A model generated the notes under the pieces. The model worked only from the letters and a program-made list of their open reading frames with translations, did no database searches and was not told where the DNA came from. A program made the position numbers and the translations under genes. Below are positions 24,908 to 33,105 of a stretch of 64,000 nt of DNA, piece by piece. Position 1 is the stretch's first letter, and every line of letters starts with the position of its first letter. Source of the stretch: Syntrophaceticus sp050949745 (GTDB taxonomy: Bacteria > Bacillota > DSM-12270 > Thermacetogeniales > Thermacetogeniaceae). The stretch lies in contig JBMNGF010000015.1 in NCBI GenBank assembly GCA_050949745.1, positions 92,433 through 156,432 on the forward strand, read 5' to 3'.

Positions 24908-27052
24908 GTGTTCACCATTATAGATATTATTCAGATAACAGCCAGGGAGTTGGGGCTTTCTCAGAAAAGCGTTGCTAGTACTGTAAAGATGCTTGATGAG
25001 GGAAACACAGTTCCTTTTATCGCCAGGTATAGAAAAGAAATGACTGGAGAGCTGGATGAAACTCAGATCCGTCAGATAGAGGAGAGGGTGGGGCATTATC
25101 GTGCCCTCGAACAGCGCAAAGAGGAAGTAATCAGGCTGATCGATGAACAGGGGAAATTAACTTATGAGCTGCGCAATAAGATCGAAAAGGCTGCTAAACT
25201 GAGTGAAGTAGAGGACATCTATCGTCCCTTCAGGCCGAAGCGGCGAACCAGGGCCAGTATGGCCAGGGAAAAAGGTTTGGAGCCTTTGGCAGAGTTTTTT
25301 CTATCCTTCCCTGCTGTCGGTTCTGTGGAAACAGAAGGGGCAAAGTACCTGACAAAAGATGTGCCAACTGTTGAGGATGCACTGCAGGGGGCGATGGATA
25401 TTATCGCTGAGGATATTGCAGATGACCCCAAGGTGCGCGGCTGGGTGCGTGACTACACCAGGCGGCACAGCTACCTGGTGAGCCGAGCTAAAGATGCTGA
25501 AAAAGATTCTGTTTATGAAATGTACTATGAATTCAAAGAGCCATTTTCTAAAGTGCCTGCACACCGTGTGCTGGCCATCAACCGCGGGGAACACGAGGAA
25601 TTTTTACAAGTATCGATAGCTGTGGAATCTGAGCCGATACTTTCCTGGTTGAATGAAAATTTCGTCCAAGAAAACAGCATTACCACCGATCTGGTGAAAA
25701 GGGCTGCAGCTGATGCCTATAAGCGTCTGGTTGCTCCTGCTGTGGAGCGGGAACTGCGTGCTGAGCTGACCGATAAGGCCTCCGAACAGGCGATTAATGT
25801 TTTCTCCAAGAATTTGCGCAGCCTGCTTTTGCAGCCACCTGTGCGGGGGAAGATGGTGCTAGGAGTCGACCCTGCTTATAGGACAGGGTGTAAGTGGGCT
25901 GTTGTGGATCAGACCGGTAAATTGCTGAAGGTAGGGGTCGTTTACCCTACACCACCTCAAAATAAGATCCGTGAGGCAGAGAATATTTTCACAAAACTGA
26001 TAGAGGAGCACAAGATAGAAGTGATCACCATCGGTAATGGCACTGCATCCCGGGAGACAGAGCAGTTTGTGGCCGGATTGATTCAGAAGGTGAACAAGCC
26101 GGGGTTGGCTTATGTGATCGTAAGTGAGGCCGGGGCCAGCGTCTATTCAGCATCAAAGCTGGCCATCAAGGAATTTCCGGACATGGATGTCTCACAGCGA
26201 AGCGCAGTTTCCATCGCCCGCCGGCTGCAGGATCCATTGGCTGAACTGGTGAAAATAGAGCCAAAGGCTGTTGGGGTAGGGCAGTATCAACATGATGTAC
26301 CCCCTAAGCGCTTAGATGAAAGTCTGTCCAAGGTTGTGGAGTCAGCGGTAAACCATGTGGGTGTCGATCTGAACACAGCTTCTGCTCCACTGCTCAGCTA
26401 TGTATCAGGGATCAATGCTACTGTTGCTGAAAATATTGTCTGCTTCCGTGAGGAGAAGGGTGTTTTTGAAAACAGAAAGCATCTGTCCGCTGTGCCGCGC
26501 CTGGGGCCAAAGACCTTTGAACAGTGTGCCGGCTTTATGAGGATCAGCGGTGGAGAGAATCTACTCGATGCCACACCGATTCATCCTGAGTCTTATGAGC
26601 TGACATATCGGCTCTTGGAATCGATCGGGGCGTCTTTGGATGAGCTCGGAACATCAGAACTGCGCAGCAAACTTGTACACCTGGACATTGAAAAGACTGC
26701 ACAAGAGCTGGATGCCGGTGTGCCAACACTAAAGGACATCATCGAAGCCTTACTGCGCCCAGGCAGAGATCCAAGAGAAGACCTGCCAAAGCCAGTTTTC
26801 AGGACCGATGTGCTCAGTATAGAGGACTTAAAATCAGGGATGGAGTTAAAGGGCGTTGTGCGCAATGTGGTGGATTTTGGTGCTTTCGTAGATATAGGTA
26901 TCGAAAACGACGGCTTGGTGCATATCTCAGAGCTGAGTGATGAATATGTCAGAAACCCACTAGATGTGGTGGCTGTAGGGGATGTAGTCACAGTCCGAGT
27001 GCTTTCCGTAGATGTACAAAGAGGCCGCATCTCCCTATCCATGAAACCATGA
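24908..27052 (+). CDS. tex: Tex family S1 RNA-binding protein
   Basis: 714 residues. The N-terminal helical Tex domain (ARELGLSQKSVASTVKMLDEGNTVPFIARYRKEMTGELDETQIRQIEER) is followed by a YqgF-like RNase H fold (VLGVDPAYRTGCKWAVVDQTGKLL), helix-hairpin-helix repeats (LNTASAPLLSYVSGINATVAENIVCFREEKGVFENRKHL) and a C-terminal S1 domain (LKGVVRNVVDFGAFVDIGIENDGLVHISELSD). Tex acts on transcription or RNA in the cytoplasm. Start GTG 24908 is tight against AAGGGG. A palindromic repeat begins on the base after its stop codon. Confidence 0.95.
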   Translation: MFTIIDIIQITARELGLSQKSVASTVKMLDEGNTVPFIARYRKEMTGELDETQIRQIEERVGHYRALEQRKEEVIRLIDEQGKLTYELRNKIEKAAKLSEVEDIYRPFRPKRRTRASMAREKGLEPLAEFFLSFPAVGSVETEGAKYLTKDVPTVEDALQGAMDIIAEDIADDPKVRGWVRDYTRRHSYLVSRAKDAEKDSVYEMYYEFKEPFSKVPAHRVLAINRGEHEEFLQVSIAVESEPILSWLNENFVQENSITTDLVKRAAADAYKRLVAPAVERELRAELTDKASEQAINVFSKNLRSLLLQPPVRGKMVLGVDPAYRTGCKWAVVDQTGKLLKVGVVYPTPPQNKIREAENIFTKLIEEHKIEVITIGNGTASRETEQFVAGLIQKVNKPGLAYVIVSEAGASVYSASKLAIKEFPDMDVSQRSAVSIARRLQDPLAELVKIEPKAVGVGQYQHDVPPKRLDESLSKVVESAVNHVGVDLNTASAPLLSYVSGINATVAENIVCFREEKGVFENRKHLSAVPRLGPKTFEQCAGFMRISGGENLLDATPIHPESYELTYRLLESIGASLDELGTSELRSKLVHLDIEKTAQELDAGVPTLKDIIEALLRPGRDPREDLPKPVFRTDVLSIEDLKSGMELKGVVRNVVDFGAFVDIGIENDGLVHISELSDEYVRNPLDVVAVGDVVTVRVLSVDVQRGRISLSMKP

Positions 27053-27131
27053 CCAATCACGGGGACGGTTCCGGTGATTGGTCGTGGTACAAGCAGGCAA
27101 AAAGGTGGCAAACGAAACGTCCCCTTGCCAC
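27053..27131. repeat. Two variable-arm palindromic repeats between tex and the GerMN gene
   Basis: 27053-27081 has arms CCAATCAC/GTGATTGG around GGGGACGGTTCCG. 27105-27131 has arms GTGGCA/TGCCAC around AACGAAACGTCCCCT. The first starts immediately after the tex stop and the second ends on the first base of the stop codon (complement) of the convergent GerMN gene. Confidence 0.85.
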
Positions 27132-27877
27132 TATTTTTCCACCAAGCTCCAGTTGGGTGCCAAGGGGGTTGTTGTAGATGTATGCCCCAGAATGGAATTA
27201 ACTTTCTTTCCTTCCAGGAGAAACTGAACTTTATTTACTCCGGGGAGTTCAGCCAGTGAATTGGTGATGGAGTAGAGTGTCATCGTTTCTCCTGCAGAAC
27301 CTCCCGAATGTTTGGCCTGAAACTCCTTGGAAAAGTCTACATAAACGACACCGTATTCCACTTTAATAGAGCGTAGTTTTGACTCCTGAGGTACTGTCCG
27401 AGATAGTTTGGAGCTTTTCGGCCCCCTAATCAGTTCATTGATCACCGCTTCTGCAGTCCTTTTCCCCTTTATCGTCACTTCACGAGTTTCCGGCCTTAAA
27501 CATGTAGATTGATTATCACTAAAATAAAGGGTAAGCTTCAACTTGGTTACCGCTGGTTCTGTGCTGGCACCTGTCTTATTATCAGGTTTTGTTTCAGGCT
27601 TAGTCACAGGTTTAGTATCAGGTTTCGTTGTGCTGCTGTTATTGTCAGTCGGTTCATCCTTATCCGATGGTGTCCCACTTTTGTCTGAATTATCGTTATC
27701 ATCTGCATCATCCATATCATTCGTATCATTATACTCTGTCGTGGGTTCATTTTCTGGGTTCTGTTCGGCATTTTGCTTGCTGCATCCTGCAGTGGCCAAC
27801 ATAAGGGCCAAGGCCAATATTAGAGTACCCAATACAATTTTCCAGGAAATTGTCAATGGCCATTTGAAAATCCGCAC
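27131..27877 (-). pseudogene. GerMN-domain lipoprotein gene, 5' end cut off by IS21
   Basis: 248 residues remain from a GTG at 27877. A membrane/lipoprotein signal (ISWKIVLGTLILALALMLATAGCSK) is followed by an acidic, Pro/Thr/Lys-rich linker (about 35-105) and a GerMN domain: LTLYFSDNQSTCLRPETREVTIKGKRTAEAVINELIRGP, LRSIKVEYGVVYVDFSKEF, SITNSLAELPGVNKVQFLLEGKKV. GerMN proteins are exported and in sporulators act in germination or sporulation. The IS21 element begins four bases upstream of the GTG, which has no ribosome binding site. The likely original start (AGGAG then ATG 30348-30346) lies on the far side of the element. Confidence 0.75.
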
Positions 27878-27916
27878 TTTTGGCCACGAAAAGTCGTCAA
27901 CTATATTATGGAAACA

Positions 27917-28702
27917 TCATCCCTCCTTTACCTGACTAACATGAGGCGGCACCAGACGGTTACGAATTCGATAACTGTCCCCGCGTAAGGTAATTACGTG
28001 GGCATGGTGTAACAGACGGTCCAAAAGGGCTGCCGCTGTGCCTGGACTTGTAAACAGGGTTCCCCATTCACTAAAATCCAAATTGCTAGTAACAATCAAG
28101 GATACGTTTTCATATGCCCTACTAATTAACTGGAATAGGTGGTCAGAAGCTGTCTTGTCAAGGGTTAAATAACCCACTTCGTCCAGGATAATCAGATCGT
28201 TTCGCAGTAAGGCCCGCATGTATTGAGAGAGACTGCCATCGGCCAGGCTAGCATACATTTTAGTGGTTAGATCGTCCATCGTTATGAACAGGACATGGTA
28301 GCCTGCGTTTACTGCCTCAATACCTAGGGCGATACCAAGATGCGATTTCCCGACCCCCGGTGGTCCAAGAAAGATTAGATTCTCCCGTTTAGTGATGAAT
28401 TCCAATGTAGCTAAATCACGAATGGTTTGTTGGCTTACTGAGGTCTGGTAGGAAAAATCAAAATCATCCAGGGTATGCCAGGCGGGAAAGCGGGCAGCTT
28501 TCAGGCGGCGTTGCCGCTGAGTGGTTTCCCTACCGGTAACCTCCTCTTGAACAATGTAGGCCAGGAAATCAAGATATGAGGGTTCCTCTTCAAGGGCTAC
28601 CTCATTGATGTCGTCCAGTGTATCCCGTATGTGCCGTAGTTTCAGACGCTTTAAGTTTTGTTCAAGAGTTTCCCGATCCGCAACACCAATAGTCCGAATC
28701 AT
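27917..28702 (-). CDS. istB: IS21 helper ATPase IstB
   Basis: 261 residues of the DnaC-like AAA+ type. Walker A GPPGVGKSHLGIALG, Walker B LIILDEVGYL, and sensor region LIVTSNLDFSEWGTLF are present. It overlaps istA by four bases, the standard order. It aids target choice by IstA. Confidence 0.95.
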   Translation of the reverse strand: MIRTIGVADRETLEQNLKRLKLRHIRDTLDDINEVALEEEPSYLDFLAYIVQEEVTGRETTQRQRRLKAARFPAWHTLDDFDFSYQTSVSQQTIRDLATLEFITKRENLIFLGPPGVGKSHLGIALGIEAVNAGYHVLFITMDDLTTKMYASLADGSLSQYMRALLRNDLIILDEVGYLTLDKTASDHLFQLISRAYENVSLIVTSNLDFSEWGTLFTSPGTAAALLDRLLHHAHVITLRGDSYRIRNRLVPPHVSQVKEG

Positions 28703-30195
28703 TGGGCCGCCCCCAATCCCCCGTAGTAGCTTAAATCTCGTTTTTCCACCTGAACATCTAGATTGGTGGAAAGGGGTGCGGTTTCAACACCGTCTATTTC
28801 CGGTAAGCTCTCTGGAGCTGATTCGTAACGTCTCAAAATACCTTTTAGGCTTCCATAACCAAAGGATCCATACTTTAAAGCCCGCTGCATAGCCTGACTT
28901 ATGGAAACGGGGGAATAAGATTTAGTTAAGGCGATGATTTTTTCCATTTGATCCCGTAGGCTTCCCACCCTGTTCCTGCTTAAGCCTTGCAGGTAAGCCT
29001 CTGCCTCTGGAGCAAGACCCTCAAACTTGGCTTGTAGTGGGTTTGAAGGGGTTTTACGTTGTTTGGCCAGCTCATGCGCCGGGTAGTGCTCATCCCGGAT
29101 GATACGTTTGCCACGGCCATACTCAAGCTGGATGGTGTCTACTACGCCCCGATCGTCTAGCAGTTCCAGGTGGTTCTCATATCGCCGAAAGCGCACTCGT
29201 TGCCGGGCCCACCGGGACGGCACAGAGTACTGGTTACCCTCCACCGAAATTAGGTTGGTACGGGTGGCCCTGCGGTCTTCTAACACGAAGGGATGTGCAG
29301 CTGATTCTGATAGGGGCTGCAGGTAATTTCGTTCATCGCTTAGCCGCTCAAAAGGTACCTCACCGGTGGTGCCGTGTATCCGGATGTTAGCCTTATTATT
29401 ACACCAATCCAATGCCTGATGGTTCAGATCTATCAGGTCGTTGAACTCACGACCGTAAAAGAAACCTCGGCGCACATATTTGACCATTGATTCCACTTTG
29501 CCCTTCGATTCGGCATCGTAAGTCCAACATGCTTTCGGGGTAAACCCGGTAGCCAATGCAAAATGGAGAAGGTTTTCGTTAAACCGAACTATTTTTCCCA
29601 CCCGCTCGGAAACCACAACCCTGGCGTTATCAAATACGATTTCCCGTGGGACGCCACCGATGTACGCCAATGCACGGTACAGACAGGAAAGAAATGTGGC
29701 CATATCTGTCCGTACCACAAACTCTACATAGCTAACACGGCTCCAACAGAGTGTGAAAACAAAGGCGTAAAGCTTATAGGTGGCTCCGTCCACCACGATG
29801 GTGCCAAAATGGCCCCAGTCCGCCTGTGCCTGCTCACCGGGTAGGGTTTCAAAGGGCTTATATTCACGGTGTTTTTGGGGGCGTATTGAAGCCACATAGC
29901 GGCGCAAGGTGCGGGCGGAACCCTTGTAGCCTCTAGCCTTGATCTCATCAAACAACCGATCTGCAGAAAGTTCGGGGTATTTCTCCAATCGCTTTATGAT
30001 ATAATTTTGATATGGGTCGACTAGTTTTGGTCTTGGCCCATAGCTAACTGTTTCCAATGGCGAACCATCCCAATACTTGCTTACTGTATCCCGACTAATT
30101 CCTAACCTTCGAGCTATTGCTCTTTTTGATAGACCTTGTTTTTTTAACTGCATAATGTCCACAATCATTGATACCTCCGTCAATTCCAGGTTCAC
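28699..30195 (-). CDS. istA: IS21 transposase IstA
   Basis: 498 residues. N-terminal helix-turn-helix MQLKKQGLSKRAIARRLGISRDTVSKYW; rve DDE core with QADWGHFGTIVVDG (Asp), IVFDNARVVV (Asp) and ESKGKVESMVKYVRRGFF (Glu); beta-barrel domain with LISVEGNQYSVPSRW. Full length, probably functional. Confidence 0.95.
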   Translation of the reverse strand: MNLELTEVSMIVDIMQLKKQGLSKRAIARRLGISRDTVSKYWDGSPLETVSYGPRPKLVDPYQNYIIKRLEKYPELSADRLFDEIKARGYKGSARTLRRYVASIRPQKHREYKPFETLPGEQAQADWGHFGTIVVDGATYKLYAFVFTLCWSRVSYVEFVVRTDMATFLSCLYRALAYIGGVPREIVFDNARVVVSERVGKIVRFNENLLHFALATGFTPKACWTYDAESKGKVESMVKYVRRGFFYGREFNDLIDLNHQALDWCNNKANIRIHGTTGEVPFERLSDERNYLQPLSESAAHPFVLEDRRATRTNLISVEGNQYSVPSRWARQRVRFRRYENHLELLDDRGVVDTIQLEYGRGKRIIRDEHYPAHELAKQRKTPSNPLQAKFEGLAPEAEAYLQGLSRNRVGSLRDQMEKIIALTKSYSPVSISQAMQRALKYGSFGYGSLKGILRRYESAPESLPEIDGVETAPLSTNLDVQVEKRDLSYYGGLGAAQ

Positions 30196-30295
30196 TCCCT
30201 CGCTCTGATTTGGTGGTGCTTATCAGAGCATAATTAGGGGGTGAACCTTCTTTTACCTGCTATGTTATTTGAAGGTGGTCTACTTTTCGTGGCCA

Positions 30296-30360
30296 TTTAT
30301 GCTGATTTTATACTGGCCATTAACAGAAATTCGTCTGCTCATAAACATTTCAATTCTCCT
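30296..30360 (-). pseudogene. Separated 5' end of the GerMN lipoprotein gene
   Basis: On the minus strand AGGAG (30360-30356) is followed by ATG 30348 and 17 codons, MFMSRRISVNGQYKISI, running to the IS21 end at 30295. With a 2-base overlap at the junction it would read in frame into VRIFKWPLTISW at 27877. This would restore a normal start and ribosome binding site for that gene. Confidence 0.5.
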
Positions 30361-30535
30361 TTTCCTTTCATATTTCAAAAACCTCATCAACCGGTTTTAA
30401 CCGGTCTAAATATAACTATAGCAGGGAGATATTTCATCACTATCATATTTTATGACTATAGTATTGCAAAATGTTTCTAGTTGTTTATAAAGAGAAATGG
30501 GTTATAGAATATGGGTTAATCCAAAGGAGGAAGCA

Positions 30536-30655
30536 ATGGAACATGGTAAAAAGCGACAAGAGGGCCGTTTCGGTTATGGCGTGTCCTGGATCATGACAAA
30601 AGGACCGTCCCCGCGTCATGCCCGGGCGTCACTCTTTCATACATTGACAAGTTAA
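30536..30655 (+). CDS. Short 39-codon ORF with strong ribosome binding site, probably truncated
   Basis: AAAGGAGG lies 5 bases before ATG 30536. The product MEHGKKRQEGRFGYGVSWIM.. then runs through the palindromic repeat at 30592-30620 and stops at 30655. The first 20 codons may be the start of an older gene cut by the repeat. No family recognised. Confidence 0.35.
   Translation: MEHGKKRQEGRFGYGVSWIMTKGPSPRHARASLFHTLTS
30592..30620. repeat. Variable-arm palindromic repeat (CATGAC/GTCATG arms)
   Basis: Arms CATGAC and GTCATG around AAAAGGACCGTCCCCGC. Same core as the other family members but with different arms. Confidence 0.8.
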
Positions 30656-30709
30656 TATTCCCTAGTTACTATATTATTAGCCGTCTAATCAATTATGAGG
30701 TGTCTACTG

Positions 30710-31156
30710 ATGCAGTTTAATAATTCTGATTCGCTGTATAGGGTATTTTGTGAGACAATACGTTTTCATTACTGCCGTACCTATAAACTTCTAGAGAAAA
30801 TAGGGGTCTATCCGGGGCAGCATCGGCTGCTTTTCTCGCTGACCACAAAGGGTGGCCAGAGTCAAAAGGAGTTGGCGGATAAGCTTCATATTAAAGCTGC
30901 CACAATGACAGTTATGTTAAACAGATTGGAAAAGTCGAAACTGATCAAACGGTGCCCGGACAATGAAGATCGGCGTGTCTCCAGAGTATTTCTGACTGAG
31001 AAGGGCAATAAAGCTTCCCTAGAGATAAAGAAGGGTTTAAAGAGGATAGAAGAAGAGTGCTTTGGCAGCTTTACAGCGGAGGAGCGTGCTTTGCTGCAGA
31101 AACTGCTGCTAAAGATGCGGGAAAATCTAGCCAATGCAATTGAGTGTGATAGCTAA
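30710..31156 (+). CDS. MarR family transcriptional regulator
   Basis: 148 residues from ATG 30710, 7 bases after GAGGTG. Winged helix: GQHRLLFSLTTKGGQSQKELADKLHIKAATMTVMLNRLEKSKLIKRCPDNEDRRVSRVFLTEKG, with the DxRxxxV wing of MarR proteins. It precedes two ABC exporter genes by 44 bases and probably represses them until a toxic ligand binds. Confidence 0.93.
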   Translation: MQFNNSDSLYRVFCETIRFHYCRTYKLLEKIGVYPGQHRLLFSLTTKGGQSQKELADKLHIKAATMTVMLNRLEKSKLIKRCPDNEDRRVSRVFLTEKGNKASLEIKKGLKRIEEECFGSFTAEERALLQKLLLKMRENLANAIECDS

Positions 31157-31200
31157 TCGTTTTCATGATTGGTCGTTGCCCAGGTATAGGAGAGGATAAT

Positions 31201-33105
31201 TTGCTCAAGTTATTTAGATTGTTGAAACCTTATATATTAGCTATTATTGCTACTGCTGTTTTGACATTTCTGCATGCCATGTCAGAACTGTTTCTGCCGA
31301 AGCTGATGGCCGATATTGTCAATATTGGCATTGTCAATGGCGATATGGAATACATTTTGACAACTGGTTTCCGTATGCTATTAGTTGCTGTTCTCGGTAC
31401 AGCTACTGCTATTCTGGCCGGTTTTCTTTCAGCCAGGGTAGCGATGGGGTTTGGCAAGATTCTCCGCAATAAAGTTTTTCCCCATGTGGAGGGTTATACT
31501 TTCCAAGAATTCAATAAGTTTGGTACATCATCACTGATCACCAGAACGACTAACGATATTATGCAGATTCAGCAAATGGCTATCGTTATGCTGCGTATGA
31601 TGCTTAAGGCGCCCTTGATGTGCATCGGTGGAGTTTTTATGGCGGTAACAACAGATGCGAGATTATCGATGTACATTATTCTGATCCTACCCATTTTGGC
31701 AGTGCTTATTTATGTGGTAATCCGTTTCAGTATGCCCCTTTTTCAAGAGATACAGAACAAAATTGATCAGATCAACCTTGTTTTGCGGGAAAGGCTGACC
31801 GGTATTAGGGTAATCAGAGCTTTCAACCGTGTTGATCATGCGATCAGGCGCTTTGATAAATCCAATAGGGAGCTTACCAGTACCTCAATCAGTGTTAATA
31901 AGATTATGGCTGCTTTAATGCCGATCATGATATTGTTGCTCAATCTTACAATAATAATAGTTATCTGGTTTGGTGGAATCCGTATTGATAATGGTTATAT
32001 GCAGGTCGGTGATCTGATGGCCTTTATCCAATATGTGAGTCAGATTATGTTTTCGCTGATGATGATGTCCATGCTGTTTGTTATGGTCCCTCGGGCTTCA
32101 GTCTCTGCGGGTAGGATCAACGCTGTTCTGGAAACACCTAGCTGGCCAGAAGATGTGGATGGTGTTGATAGGTGGGATGCTGACAAGAATGATGACAGCA
32201 TAGATGATAAACAGAATTGCACCTGCTCCTTAGCTGCGCAAGGCCCTGATGAAGGGGAAAGGGATGGCACTTTGGCCGACAGTGATGCCAACGACACTGA
32301 CAATGTCACTGAGCATGATGGTAATGCAGCCGCTGTAGATAATGATGGCAGGGCAAAAGGAGAGGGCTGTGTTGAATTTAGAGATGTTACCTTCAGCTAT
32401 CCGGGTGCCGAAAAGCCTGTTCTCAGTGGGGTTTCGTTCACTGTTCAGCCAGGTGAAATAACAGCCATTATCGGGGGCATCGGTTCGGGGAAATCTACAC
32501 TGATTCAGCTAATTCCGCGTTTTTACGATGTTGACAAGGGCAGCATCCTGATTGACAAGGTGGATGTTCGTGAAATAGCTGTGAAAACCCTGAGGGCAAA
32601 GGTCGGTTATGTTCCCCAGAAGGCTGTTTTGTTTAGCGGGAGTATCGCTGAAAATATCAGATATGGGAAGGAAGATGCTTCAGATGAGGAGGTGCGGCAG
32701 GCAGCTGAAATCGCACAGGCTGCCGAATTCATCCAGGGAATGCCGGAGGGCTTTAATTCCTTCATCGCCCAGGGTGGCACAAATCTCTCCGGAGGGCAGA
32801 AGCAGCGCCTGTCCATCGCTCGTGCCATAGTCAGGAGGCCATCTATTTATATATTTGATGACTGCTTTTCTGCCCTTGACTATAAAACAGATGCCAGGCT
32901 GCGGGCAGCGTTGAGGAAGGAAACGGCTGACGCAGCTGTGCTCATTGTTGCCCAGAGGATCAGCACAGTCATTGATGCAGACCAGATCATTGTTTTGGAT
33001 GAGGGTAAAGTCGTGGGCATTGGTAAGCACAGGGAGCTTTTAGATACTTGCAGTGTATACCGTGAGCTGGTGTCTTCACAGCTGTCACTGGAGGAATTAG
33101 CATGA
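31201..33105 (+). CDS. Heterodimeric ABC exporter, first half (degenerate-site ATPase)
   Basis: 634 residues from TTG 31201 after AGGAGAGGAT. Six membrane helices (about 1-300) precede a nucleotide-binding domain: Walker A IGGIGSGKSTLIQL, signature LSGGQKQRLSIARA, Walker B IYIFDDCFSALD. The residue after Walker B is Asp instead of the catalytic Glu, which is typical of the degenerate site of heterodimers. Residues about 315-390 form an unusually long Asp-rich linker. Start overlaps nothing; the stop overlaps the partner gene. Likely drug or lipid export under MarR control. Confidence 0.9.
   Translation: MLKLFRLLKPYILAIIATAVLTFLHAMSELFLPKLMADIVNIGIVNGDMEYILTTGFRMLLVAVLGTATAILAGFLSARVAMGFGKILRNKVFPHVEGYTFQEFNKFGTSSLITRTTNDIMQIQQMAIVMLRMMLKAPLMCIGGVFMAVTTDARLSMYIILILPILAVLIYVVIRFSMPLFQEIQNKIDQINLVLRERLTGIRVIRAFNRVDHAIRRFDKSNRELTSTSISVNKIMAALMPIMILLLNLTIIIVIWFGGIRIDNGYMQVGDLMAFIQYVSQIMFSLMMMSMLFVMVPRASVSAGRINAVLETPSWPEDVDGVDRWDADKNDDSIDDKQNCTCSLAAQGPDEGERDGTLADSDANDTDNVTEHDGNAAAVDNDGRAKGEGCVEFRDVTFSYPGAEKPVLSGVSFTVQPGEITAIIGGIGSGKSTLIQLIPRFYDVDKGSILIDKVDVREIAVKTLRAKVGYVPQKAVLFSGSIAENIRYGKEDASDEEVRQAAEIAQAAEFIQGMPEGFNSFIAQGGTNLSGGQKQRLSIARAIVRRPSIYIFDDCFSALDYKTDARLRAALRKETADAAVLIVAQRISTVIDADQIIVLDEGKVVGIGKHRELLDTCSVYRELVSSQLSLEELA

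Larger units (their letters stand above)
27881..30295 (-). mobile_element. IS21-family insertion sequence
   Basis: Terminal inverted repeats TGGCCACGAAAAGT (27881-27894) and ACTTTTCGTGGCCA (30282-30295) begin TG and end CA. Inside are istB and istA on the minus strand. Only a 3-base TTT is shared by the flanks. It split a GerMN lipoprotein gene. Confidence 0.93.

Noticed and set aside
30241..30480. Plus-strand frame of 79 codons over the IS21 right end
   Set aside because: It crosses the IS21 inverted repeat and runs opposite to the GerMN gene's 5' end; no ribosome binding site.
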